Below the pieces are notes generated by a model. It ran no database searches. It was not told the origin of the DNA and saw only the letters and a list, made by a program, of their open reading frames with translations. This document shows positions 16,273 to 24,275 of a DNA stretch of 64,000 nt, piece after piece (within the stretch, counting starts at the first letter, position 1; each line of letters begins with the position of its first letter). This DNA is from SbD1 sp039679945. GTDB taxonomy: Bacteria > Desulfobacterota > Syntrophobacteria > Syntrophobacterales > Syntrophobacteraceae. The DNA is taken from the NCBI GenBank assembly GCA_039679945.1, contig JBDKTY010000244.1:1-64000 (forward strand), written 5' to 3'. A program made the position numbers and the translations under genes.

Positions 16273-17859
16273 ATGCAAAACGATCTGAAAATAATCCTGT
16301 TTTTGTGCAACTGGAGCCCCCATGCCGCCTATCAGACGCTCCAGGATTCCCTTGCGCCACTGCCCCGCGAAATCCGCATGGTCCGAATCCCCTGCAGCGG
16401 CCGGATCACGAAATCGCTGCTCTTCAAAGCCTTCGAGACCGGGGCCGACGGTGTAGCGCTTGTCGGCTGCGAGCCGGGAACATGCCGGTACGGGATCGGT
16501 ACCGGAGTTGCCGAAAGAAACGTCGAGGACACCCGTGGGATACTTGAGCTCCTCGGGCTCGGTGAGGAGCGGTTGAGCTTTGCCGCATTCTATCCCGACC
16601 AGCCCGGCCCACTGCTCGACTTCCTCCGCGGGTTCCGGGACAAAATCGCGGGACTGGGCAAAAGCACCGTCTCCGCCAATCGCCCCGGAGAGCAAAGCCC
16701 ATTGACGAAAGAACCGGCCAGCTCCGTAATGGCGGCGCACAACATCTACGTGTGCCAGGACTGCGGCAAGTGTTCCTCGGCCTGCCCCGTCGCACTCTCC
16801 GGAAAACCGTTTTCCCCCCGGGCCATAGCGAATGCCATCGTGGCGGGCGACCTCGAATCTTCCGCGGTACGCCAGGACATCTGGTCCTGCCTGACCTGCG
16901 GGCTGTGCTATGATCGCTGCCCCTCCGCGGTCACCTTTCCGGAATTTGTCCGGGATATGCGCAATCTGGAGAAAACTCCCGGAAAAAGCCGGTTCGAGGC
17001 ACACGGCGGGTTTTTCCAATCACTCATGAGAACCATGGTCTCACCCGGTCTACCCGTGCGGCACTGGAGATGGCTGCCCTCCGACGTCAAGACGGACAGC
17101 AACAGCAAGATTCTTTTCTTCGGCGGCTGCTCCCCCTATTTCGATACATTTTTCCGCCATCATCTCGGCATCAGGACTTCGGACATCCTGACGGATGCCT
17201 TGAAACTGCTCAACTTCTTCGACATTCATCCCGCCATAATGGAGGATGAGAGGTGCTGCGGGCATGATCTGCTCTGGTCGGGCGATCGCGAGAATTTTGA
17301 GAAGCTGGCCCGCCTCAACGTGGAACGCATCAAATCCATGGGCATCGAAGAGGTAGTGACGGCATGTCCCGAGTGCTACCGGGCATTCTCGCGCGACTAC
17401 CCCGAACATGGGATCGAGACGCCATTTAAGGTCACACACATATACGAGCTTGCCGAGAGAGAGATCGATAAGGGCGCCATCGGATTTGAGAAAATGAACC
17501 GGAAAATCACTTTCCAGGACCCCTGCCGACTCAGCCGGTCGGAGGGGGGGAGCGAGTTGCCGAGAAATCTGCTGGGGCGTCTCAAGGTCCGCTCATTTAA
17601 GGAAATGCGTGACCATGGCCCATCCTCGCTTTGCTGCGGCAATTGCGCCTGGACCGGGTGTGACAGTTACACCAAGGCAATCCAGGTGCAGAGACTGAGA
17701 CAGGCAAAGGAGACCGGGAGCGACCTTCTGATTACCGCCTGCCCGAAATGCCAGATCCACCTCAAGTGCGCGATGGAAGATCCCCTCCTGGGGGAGGAGA
17801 TCCGGATGGACATGATGGACCTGACCTCTGTATTGGCGAAAACAATTCAATGGGAATAG
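16273..17859 (+). CDS. MvhD-HdrC-HdrB fusion, iron-sulfur electron-transfer protein
   Basis: This 528-residue protein joins three modules that are separate subunits in methanogens. Residues 5-125 are an MvhD (hydrogenase delta) domain with LCNWSPHAAYQ, PCSGRITKSLLFKAFE and GCEPGTCRYG; the second Cys of the CNWC motif is Ser15. Residues 160-216 are HdrC-like with CQDCGKCSSACP and CLTCGLCYDRCP. Residues 280-525 hold two HdrB-type CCG regions (ERCCGHD, CPECYRAF, SLCCGNCAWTGC, CPKCQIH), which bind the non-cubane cluster that cleaves disulfides. The start is uncertain: 16273 has a weak GGATGAT, and ATGs at 16249 and 16153 are in frame. It lies between two HdrA-type genes, so it should supply HdrBC function to the complex. 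Confidence 0.8.
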   Translation: MQNDLKIILFLCNWSPHAAYQTLQDSLAPLPREIRMVRIPCSGRITKSLLFKAFETGADGVALVGCEPGTCRYGIGTGVAERNVEDTRGILELLGLGEERLSFAAFYPDQPGPLLDFLRGFRDKIAGLGKSTVSANRPGEQSPLTKEPASSVMAAHNIYVCQDCGKCSSACPVALSGKPFSPRAIANAIVAGDLESSAVRQDIWSCLTCGLCYDRCPSAVTFPEFVRDMRNLEKTPGKSRFEAHGGFFQSLMRTMVSPGLPVRHWRWLPSDVKTDSNSKILFFGGCSPYFDTFFRHHLGIRTSDILTDALKLLNFFDIHPAIMEDERCCGHDLLWSGDRENFEKLARLNVERIKSMGIEEVVTACPECYRAFSRDYPEHGIETPFKVTHIYELAEREIDKGAIGFEKMNRKITFQDPCRLSRSEGGSELPRNLLGRLKVRSFKEMRDHGPSSLCCGNCAWTGCDSYTKAIQVQRLRQAKETGSDLLITACPKCQIHLKCAMEDPLLGEEIRMDMMDLTSVLAKTIQWE

Positions 17860-17925
17860 CCGTTTACCCTGTTGGCCGGGTTGAGTGAAGCGATACCCGG
17901 CATTTTTGGGAACCGAGAACGCGAG

Positions 17926-20349
17926 ATGAAAAAAGCTTTCGTAAAGAGCGAAGAACCCCGGATCGGCATCTACGTATGCCACTGCGGCCTTAACATCGCC
18001 AGGACCATCAACTGCCCCGAGGTCGCCGAACAGGGTGCCGGGTTGCAGGATGTCATCGTATCACGCGATGTTCAATACGCCTGTTCCGAGCCGGGCCAGC
18101 AAAGTATCAAGGAAGACATCGCCGAACACGGCCTCAACCGCGTGGTGATCGCATCCTGCTCCCCGAGACTGCATGAACCCACTTTCCGGCACATGCTGGA
18201 GAGCGCCGGGCTCAACCCTTACCTCCTGGAGATGGCCAACCTGAGGGAACATTGCAGTTGGGTCCACATGAACGAACCCGAGGCGGCTACCGCCAAGGCC
18301 GTGGACCTCGTGCGCATGGCCGCGGCGCGGGCGCGAAAACTGGAACCCCTCGAAAGCAGGCAGATCCCGCTCACCCAGAGGACCCTCGTCATCGGAGGTG
18401 GTATCGCCGGGATACAGGCGGCTCTCGATCTCGCGGACAACGGCTATGATGTGGTCATGGTCGAAAGGAAACCTTCGATCGGCGGACAGATGGCGAGGTT
18501 GGACAAAACTTTTCCGACCATGGACTGCTCCATCTGAATTCTGGGTCCGAAAATGACGGATGCCGGGCGGCATCCCCGCATTAAGCTCATGACGCTGAGC
18601 GAAGTAATAGATGTAAAAGGCTATGTTGGCAACTTCGAGGTCAAGGTCCTCAAGCGCGCCCGCTATGTTTCGGAGAAGGATTGCACCGCCTGCGGCGAGT
18701 GTGCCCGCGTATGCCCGGTGGTGCGCCCCGATGAGTTCAACTCCGGACTCTCCTCGCGAAAGGCCATCTATTCACCCTTTCCGCAGGCGGTCCCCTCGGC
18801 TTACGTCATCAACATCAATGAATGTCTCGGACACAATCCGGTCGTATGCGCCAAATGCTCCGAGGTATGCGAGAAGAAGTGCATCAACTTTCACATGTCC
18901 GATGAGGAAGTGATTGAAAAGGTTGGCAGCATCGTTGTTGCAACCGGCCTTGAGCCCTATGATCCCACCGAGTTGGATGAGTACGGCTACACGCGGTTTG
19001 AAAACGTGCTCAGCAGCACGGAGTTCGAGCGCCTGGTCAGCGCGGGCGGCCCCACGAAAGGCGAGTTGATAAGGCCTTCCGACCGCAAGACGCCCAAAAC
19101 GATTGGCTTCGTCCAGTGCGTCGGGTCACGTTCGGCAAGAAAAGGCGCCTCGTATTGTTCGAATGTCTGCTGCATGAACACCGTAAAAAGCACCCTGGTG
19201 CTGAAGGAACACCATCCCGATATGGAGATAAAGGTGTTCTACATCGATATCAGGGCATTCGGGAAGGGATTCGAGGACCTGTACAGGAAGAGCCGAAGCC
19301 TGGGGGTTCAATATATTCGCGGCCTTCCCGGAACCGTACTCGAAAATGGCAACGGCGGTATCCGGGTGGCGGTGGAGAATACCGCGACCGGGAAGATTGG
19401 CTTCCACGATCTGGACATGCTCGTGCTTGCCGTCGGGGTAAAACCGTCCAAAACGACCAAGAAACTCCAGGAGATGTTTGGCCTTCAACTCACCTCGGAC
19501 GGGTTCTTCCTGGAAGCGCACCCGAAGCTCCAGCCGGTGGACTCCGCCACGCGCGGCATCTATTTCGCCGGATGCGCGGAAGGTCCCAAGGACATCAAGG
19601 ATTCGGTCACTCAGGGTTCCGCCGCGGCGGTCCGGGCAATCCGCCTGATGCATAAGGGCGAGATTTCGACAGAACCCGCCACGGCTGAAGTTGACCTCGA
19701 GAAGTGCAAGGCGTGCGGCAAGTGCGTGGAAGTCTGCCCCTACGGAGCGATCACGGCGGACGCCAAACGTAAAATCCAGGCGGTTATTAATTCCGCGGCC
19801 TGTTCCGGGTGCGGCACATGCGCGGCTGAATGCCCCTTTGACGCCATTATGATGAATCACTTCACGGACGAGCAGATTACCGGGCAGGTGGAGCAAATGC
19901 TCGCCGGGGAACCGCAATCCAAGATACTTGCCTTCGCATGCAACTGGTGCTCCTACGCGGGCGCCGACTATGCCGGCGTGTCCAGACTCCAGTACCCGCC
20001 GAACGTGCGGCTCATCCGCACCATGTGCTCGGGCCGGGTGGACGAGTCTTTCATCTGGAACGGTTTTGCGAAGGGCGCCCCGGTTATCCTGGTCAGTGGA
20101 TGCCACATCGGCGACTGCCACTACATAAATGCGAATCTGTGGACCCTGAAACGCGTGGATAAAGTCCGAAAGAAAATGGCAAAGCTCGGGATCAGGCCGG
20201 AAAGGCTCCAGTTGGAATGGATCAGTGCCGCCGAAGGCGTCCGGTTCGCAAAAGTGATGGACGCCATGGATAAAATACGCCGGGAAGTAACCTCCGAGGA
20301 AATAGCCGAAACCATGCGCCTCCTGGCGGAAAAGCCGGCCGGCAAATAG
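17926..20349 (+). CDS. hdrA: HdrA-MvhD fusion selenoprotein, UGA at 18535-18537 read as Sec
   Basis: I read 17926-20349 as one gene of 807 residues. The N-terminal HdrA domain shows RIGIYVCHCGLNIA and ASCSPRLHEPTF, then the FAD fold TLVIGGGIAGIQAA (154-167). The frame continues across a UGA: Asp-Cys201-Ser-Ile-UGA204-Ile-Leu-Gly-Pro-Lys-Met. Canonical HdrA has Cys at exactly that place (DCSxCILxPK), so UGA most likely encodes selenocysteine. A bacterial SECIS-like hairpin follows at 18552-18582. Downstream come Fe-S motifs CTACGECARVCP (near 253), CLGHNPVVCAKC, CKACGKCVEVCP and CSGCGTCAAECP (near 594-636), then an MvhD domain with ACNWCSYAGAD and GCHIGDCHYI (660-770). The FAD would bifurcate electrons. 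Read naively, this would be annotated as two broken genes. Confidence 0.85.
18552..18582 (+). promoter_or_regulatory. Bacterial SECIS-like stem-loop after the UGA codon
   Basis: GGATGCC at 18558-18564 pairs perfectly with GGCATCC at 18569-18575 around a GGGC loop. AATG at 18552-18555 and CATT at 18579-18582 can extend the base after a small internal loop. The apical loop begins 28 bases after the end of the UGA (18537) and starts with G. That is the spacing and loop type expected for SelB-dependent selenocysteine insertion in bacteria. Confidence 0.7.
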
Positions 20350-20365
20350 ATTCCCGTCCCGTCGT

Positions 20366-20387
20366 TCCCCCGGGGAGAACCGGGGGA
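20366..20387 (+). terminator. Hairpin after the kor-hdr operon
   Basis: TCCCCCGG at 20366-20373 pairs perfectly with CCGGGGGA at 20380-20387 around GGAGAA, 16 bases after the hdrA stop. No T-tract follows, so it may slow polymerase or stabilise the 3' end and not act as a classical intrinsic terminator. Confidence 0.5.
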
Positions 20388-20423
20388 CCTCCCCAGCCAG
20401 TTCTTCATTAAGCATCCGGCGCG

Positions 20424-20452
20424 TTGACACAAGCGTGAAAAAATGCTTTATA
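20424..20452 (+). promoter_or_regulatory. Promoter of the tRNA-Leu gene
   Basis: A perfect TTGACA at 20424-20429 is followed after 17 bases by TTTATA at 20447-20452 (shifted readings TTATAT or TATATT also fit). The tRNA begins at 20478, giving a short 5' leader. Confidence 0.65.
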
Positions 20453-20477
20453 TTGGGGTTTTACGTACACTGGTCGG

Positions 20478-20564
20478 GCGAGAGTGGCGAAACTGGAAGA
20501 CGCACTGGACTTAGGATCCAGCCCTGGCAACAGGATGGGGGTTCAAATCCCCCCTCTCGCACCA
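20478..20564 (+). tRNA. tRNA-Leu (anticodon TAG)
   Basis: An 87-base cloverleaf can be drawn. The acceptor stem is GCGAGAG with CTCTCGC, the anticodon stem CTGGA with TCCAG encloses loop CTTAGGA (anticodon TAG at 20512-20514), a long variable arm is present as expected for a class II tRNA, and the T-arm reads GGGGGTTCAAATCCCCC. The CCA end is encoded at 20562-20564. It decodes CUA leucine codons. Confidence 0.95.
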
Positions 20565-20625
20565 GAAAGAATGCGCCTTGGCGGTTATAATATACTAATG
20601 GATACTACGAGAAAGGTAAACGAGA

Positions 20626-22002
20626 GTGGAGATGAACGTTTCCGTAACAGACGTCAGCCCTAGTCAGAAAAAGCTCCGAGTGGAAGTTCCCGCCCCCAAG
20701 GTGCGGGAAGAGTTCGAGGAGAAATACCGCGATCTAGCAAAGAAGGCCAAAATTAAGGGATTTCGGCCGGGCAAAGTACCCAGGAGCATTATCAAGTCCT
20801 ATTACGGAAAAGCGGTGGAGCATGAGCTTTCTTCCGAGTTTATCCAGGAGACTTTTCCCGAAGCGCTCAAGGAAACCGATCTGAAGCCTCTCACGCAAGC
20901 CGATGTGAGCGATCCTCGCTTCGAGGACGATGGGTCCTTTTCCTATACCGCCCTGGTGGATATCTGCCCTCCGTTTGAAATGCCCGAATACAAGGGTGTT
21001 AAACTTTACAAGCCCCCGGTGGAGATATCCGAGGAACTGGTCCAGGCCGAACTGGAAAGACTCAGGCAGGGCCAGGCGCAACTGCGCGCTGTTGAGGACG
21101 ACCGTCCCGTTAGCGAGGGTGACGTGACCATTGTGGACTTTACCCCTTCGGTTGAGGGAAAGACTTTCGAGAAGGGCAAGACGCAGGACTTCATGGTCGA
21201 AGTCGGGAAGGGAACCCTCCATCCCGATTTTGACAAACACCTTGTCGGACATCGGGCGGGCGAGAGCTTTGCTTTCGATCTTGATTACGCGGAGGATACC
21301 CCTACCCGTGAAATAGCCGGCAAGACGGTACACTTCGATGTAACCATTAAGGAACTTAAGGAAAAGGATGTTCCGGAACTCAATGATGAGTTCGCCCAAT
21401 CCCTCGGCAACACCCAGTTCGATTCGCTCCAGGCGTTGGAGGAAGAAATTCGCAACCAGTTGCGCAAACGCGAAGATGAAAGAATATCAGGTAATCTCGC
21501 GGAACAGATAACGGAGAAACTTTTGCGCGAGGCCGTCTTCGAGGTTTCTGACCGGGTGGTCGACAGTGAGGCGGACAGGATGGTCGATAACCTGAAATAT
21601 CAATTCGAACGGCAGGGGCTGGCGTTTGACGCCGCGCGTTTCAATGCCCCCGAGTATCGCACGGGGTATCGCGCTCAGGCCGAAAAGAATATCCGCGCCC
21701 GGCTCGTGTTGGCAAGAATCGCCGAAGCCGAACAAATCAACCTCACTGATGAAGACAACGATGAAATTTTTCGGGACATCGGCAGGTCTTTCGGTATGCC
21801 CCCCGAAAAGGTGAAGCGCGAATACGAAGACAGCGCGATCGTGGACCAGTCGCGCGAAAGAAAGCTGGAAAGCAAGGTCCTGAAATTCATAGAGTCCGAA
21901 GCTGCCTTTGTTGACACACCCGAGGAGGCGAAGGACCCTGAACAGGCCGGCCAGGCCGGAGCAGTGGAAAACCCCGGAGAGAAACCCTCCGAACAGGAGT
22001 AA
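20626..22002 (+). CDS. tig: Trigger factor, ribosome-associated chaperone and peptidyl-prolyl isomerase
   Basis: The 458-residue protein holds nascent chains at the ribosome exit tunnel. The ribosome-binding signature is clear in KIKGFRPGKVPRSIIKSYYG near residues 43-62. The FKBP-like isomerase domain follows (DVTIVDFTPSVEGKTFE, HLVGHRAGESFAFDLDY), then the long helical C-terminal chaperone domain, ending in an acidic Glu/Pro-rich tail. The GTG at 20626 is preceded by GAAAGG at nine bases; the ATG at 20632 is an equally likely start. A TATAAT at 20586-20591 may be part of its own promoter. It is followed after six bases by clpP, the common tig-clpP arrangement. Confidence 0.93.
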   Translation: MEMNVSVTDVSPSQKKLRVEVPAPKVREEFEEKYRDLAKKAKIKGFRPGKVPRSIIKSYYGKAVEHELSSEFIQETFPEALKETDLKPLTQADVSDPRFEDDGSFSYTALVDICPPFEMPEYKGVKLYKPPVEISEELVQAELERLRQGQAQLRAVEDDRPVSEGDVTIVDFTPSVEGKTFEKGKTQDFMVEVGKGTLHPDFDKHLVGHRAGESFAFDLDYAEDTPTREIAGKTVHFDVTIKELKEKDVPELNDEFAQSLGNTQFDSLQALEEEIRNQLRKREDERISGNLAEQITEKLLREAVFEVSDRVVDSEADRMVDNLKYQFERQGLAFDAARFNAPEYRTGYRAQAEKNIRARLVLARIAEAEQINLTDEDNDEIFRDIGRSFGMPPEKVKREYEDSAIVDQSRERKLESKVLKFIESEAAFVDTPEEAKDPEQAGQAGAVENPGEKPSEQE

Positions 22003-22008
22003 TTCACA

Positions 22009-22617
22009 ATGGGACTTATCCCTATAGTAATAGAGCAAAGCAGTCGAGGCGAGCGTGCTTTCGATATTTACTCCAGGCTGCTGCGCGATAGAATCGTTTT
22101 CCTGGGGACGGCCGTCTCGGACGATATCGCCAACGTGATCATCGCCCAGATGCTTTTCCTCGAATCCGAGGACCCCGACAAGGACATCCATTTCTACATT
22201 AATTCTCCGGGCGGTCTCGTGACCGCCGGACTCGCCATATACGATACAATCCAGTACATCAAACCGAAGGTTTCAACGCTCTGCATGGGACAGGCGGCGA
22301 GTATGGCGGCCATCCTGCTGACCGCGGGCGAAAAAGGGAAAAGATTTGCGCTGCCCCATGCCCGCATTATGCTTCATCAACCCATGGGCGGTTTCCAGGG
22401 ACAGGCCACGGACGTCGAGATCCAGGCCAAGGAAATCCTCAGGCTTCGCGAAGAACTCAACCTTATCCTGATGGATCACACGGGAAGGGCGCTTGATCAG
22501 ATTCGCCGTGATACGGACCGCGATTTCTTCATGTCGGGTGAGCAAGCAAAGGAATACGGACTGATTGACGAAGTCATCTCCGACAGAGGTATCGACAGGT
22601 CCCTCAAACCAGTCTGA
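22009..22617 (+). CDS. clpP: ATP-dependent Clp protease proteolytic subunit
   Basis: This 202-residue serine peptidase assembles into a double heptamer barrel that degrades substrates unfolded by ClpX or ClpA. The catalytic triad is visible: Ser98 in CMGQAASMAA, His123 in RIMLHQPMGG, and Asp172 in TDRDFF. The oxyanion-forming INSPGG motif and the handle helix are normal, and the length equals the usual family length. It is coupled to tig by a six-base gap. The clpX gene that normally follows is absent; the next gene is an unrelated binding protein after 478 bases. ClpX must be encoded elsewhere. Confidence 0.95.
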   Translation: MGLIPIVIEQSSRGERAFDIYSRLLRDRIVFLGTAVSDDIANVIIAQMLFLESEDPDKDIHFYINSPGGLVTAGLAIYDTIQYIKPKVSTLCMGQAASMAAILLTAGEKGKRFALPHARIMLHQPMGGFQGQATDVEIQAKEILRLREELNLILMDHTGRALDQIRRDTDRDFFMSGEQAKEYGLIDEVISDRGIDRSLKPV

Positions 22618-23095
22618 TTTCCAGGCATCCGGTTCCTTTATTCAATTCCTTCACCCCCGTGGATGTACCAGTTCATGGGGGTGAAGTCGTTTACGAGCAC
22701 GCGCGTCCCGCCGTGGGCATTTATGTACCCGGCTATATTATGGATGAAGTCGTTTACGAGCACGCCCGAGTCCCGCCCCTGGAAAAAAGCGGGATCTTCT
22801 TCCGTATCCTTCTTTTATCGCGCGCACTATCCAGGACCTCCCTTCACACCCCTATTTATACCTGTTCGCATATATCCACGGCACGTAACGCCTTGGGATA
22901 TCGGATAAGTATTCAACCATAAGTCGGGGTGGAAATACTCTTCATATCTATGGTGGATTTGCTTGCAAAGATCAAAAAGCTACTATATTTTTATTCGATT
23001 TATTCAAAGACAGTTAGAGTGCAAAAAGCCCCTTGTGATGTGCCTTTCCAACTTTTCAATGGCTTCAGGATACATACCGTGGAAGGTGTTCGGCT
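22618..23095. other. Non-coding stretch, AT-rich in its second half
   Basis: A 63-bp direct duplication lies at 22664-22770 (listed separately). The second half is AT-rich. A possible promoter for the next gene is TTGCAA at 22963-22968 with TATTTT at 22986-22991, 17 bases apart. No gene is supported. Confidence 0.45.
22664..22770. repeat. 63-bp direct repeat, two copies
   Basis: GATGAAGTCGTTTACGAGCA and close variants occur at 22682 and 22745, 63 bases apart, each followed by CGC-CG-GTCCCGCC and preceded by an ATGTACC element. The period is a multiple of three, so an open frame carries a repeated EVVYEHAR peptide. There is no ribosome-binding site, so I do not call a gene. Confidence 0.65.
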
Positions 23096-24259
23096 ATGTT
23101 TTGCTCTCACTATGCTAATCTGTTCATGATGTGTTTCTACCTCATTTTGCTTGTCACGGGGGTTTTCGCCGAACAGGCCGTGCCGATCCGAATCGGAGCC
23201 ACTGTATCGCTCGAAGGCAAATATGCCGAACCGTCGAGGATGCTCCAGGACGGTTTCCGGCTCTGGGAAAAGCATGTGAACGAAACTGGCGGCTTGCTGG
23301 GCAGGCCCGTGGAATTGATTTTGCATGATGATAAGGGGAGCGAAGAACTGGTCAGATCGCTGTATGAACAAATGATTACGGAGGAAAAGGTCGATCTGGT
23401 ACTGGCTCCCTACGGGAGCCCGCTGACAAAGGCGGCCGCGGAGGTGACCACGCGCAACGGTTACTTTTTGCTGGCATGTGGAGCTTCCGCCAACCTGTGG
23501 AACGGCAGGTTCAAGAACTTCTACGGCATGTGGGCTCCCGGCTCCCGTTATTTCATCGGCTTGCTCGATATCATAGCCAGCAATGGCCTGAATTCCGTCG
23601 CGATTGTATATGAAAACAGTCCCTTCTGCGCGGACCTGGCCAACGGCACGCACGGCTGGGCTCGACGGTTTGGCCTGGAAGTAGCCCTGTTCAGATCCTA
23701 TGAATCCGGCAAGCGGGAGTTGCCCCGCCTCCTGGATGAGGTCCAGAGGGTCAATCCTGACTGTCTGATCCTGGCGTCATACCCCGAGGATTCCTACTTC
23801 ACGGTTGAACTCATGAAGGATCACAAGTACAGACCCAGGGTTGTGGGATTGACAATAGCATCTACATATCCTGATTTTTACCTCAACTCCGGGAGCATGG
23901 CCGAGGGGATTTTCGGCTCATCGCAATGGGAACCGGATGAACGCATCCCTTTCCCGGGATCCCAAAGATTCGTATCCGACTTTTTCCAATTTACCGGCAA
24001 ACCGCCGACATATCATTCCGGATCGGCATACGCGGGGTGTCAAATAATTGAGAAAGCTATACGGCACTGCCAATCTCTCGACCAGAACAAGATAGCCGAT
24101 TTCATCGGGTCACTGGACACGGCAACGGTCGTCGGGCGCTTCAAGGTTGACCACGACGGCAGTCAGACGGGGCACAACCCCGTCATTATTCAATGGCAGA
24201 ACGGAAAAAAAGAGATCGTATTCCCGTTGAGCATGCAAACTGCTCAACCGAGGCTTTGA
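23096..24259 (+). CDS. Periplasmic substrate-binding protein, LivJ/amino-acid ABC type
   Basis: The 387-residue protein has an N-terminal signal peptide ending near GVFAEQA, then a type I periplasmic binding fold (IRIGATVSLEGKYAEPSRML, VDLVLAPYGSPLTKAAAEV, VAIVYENSPF, DCLILASYPED). Family members bind branched-chain amino acids, amides or other small ligands. No permease or ATPase gene is nearby. The next gene, 16 bases downstream, is a hybrid sensor kinase with a periplasmic loop. I infer that this protein presents a ligand to the kinase and does not serve an importer. GGAAGG lies about eight bases before the ATG. Confidence 0.85.
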   Translation: MFCSHYANLFMMCFYLILLVTGVFAEQAVPIRIGATVSLEGKYAEPSRMLQDGFRLWEKHVNETGGLLGRPVELILHDDKGSEELVRSLYEQMITEEKVDLVLAPYGSPLTKAAAEVTTRNGYFLLACGASANLWNGRFKNFYGMWAPGSRYFIGLLDIIASNGLNSVAIVYENSPFCADLANGTHGWARRFGLEVALFRSYESGKRELPRLLDEVQRVNPDCLILASYPEDSYFTVELMKDHKYRPRVVGLTIASTYPDFYLNSGSMAEGIFGSSQWEPDERIPFPGSQRFVSDFFQFTGKPPTYHSGSAYAGCQIIEKAIRHCQSLDQNKIADFIGSLDTATVVGRFKVDHDGSQTGHNPVIIQWQNGKKEIVFPLSMQTAQPRL

Positions 24260-24275
24260 TCCACAAGGACACACA

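Noticed and set aside
18535..18552. Reading HdrA as two separate genes (17926-18537 and 18553-20349)
   Set aside because: The frame continues across the UGA with conserved HdrA residues on both sides and the UGA replaces a conserved Cys. A SECIS-like hairpin follows. One selenoprotein gene is the better explanation.
22659..22922. 87-codon plus-strand open frame carrying EVVYEHAR repeats
   Set aside because: It arises from the 63-bp direct repeat and has no ribosome-binding site or family resemblance.
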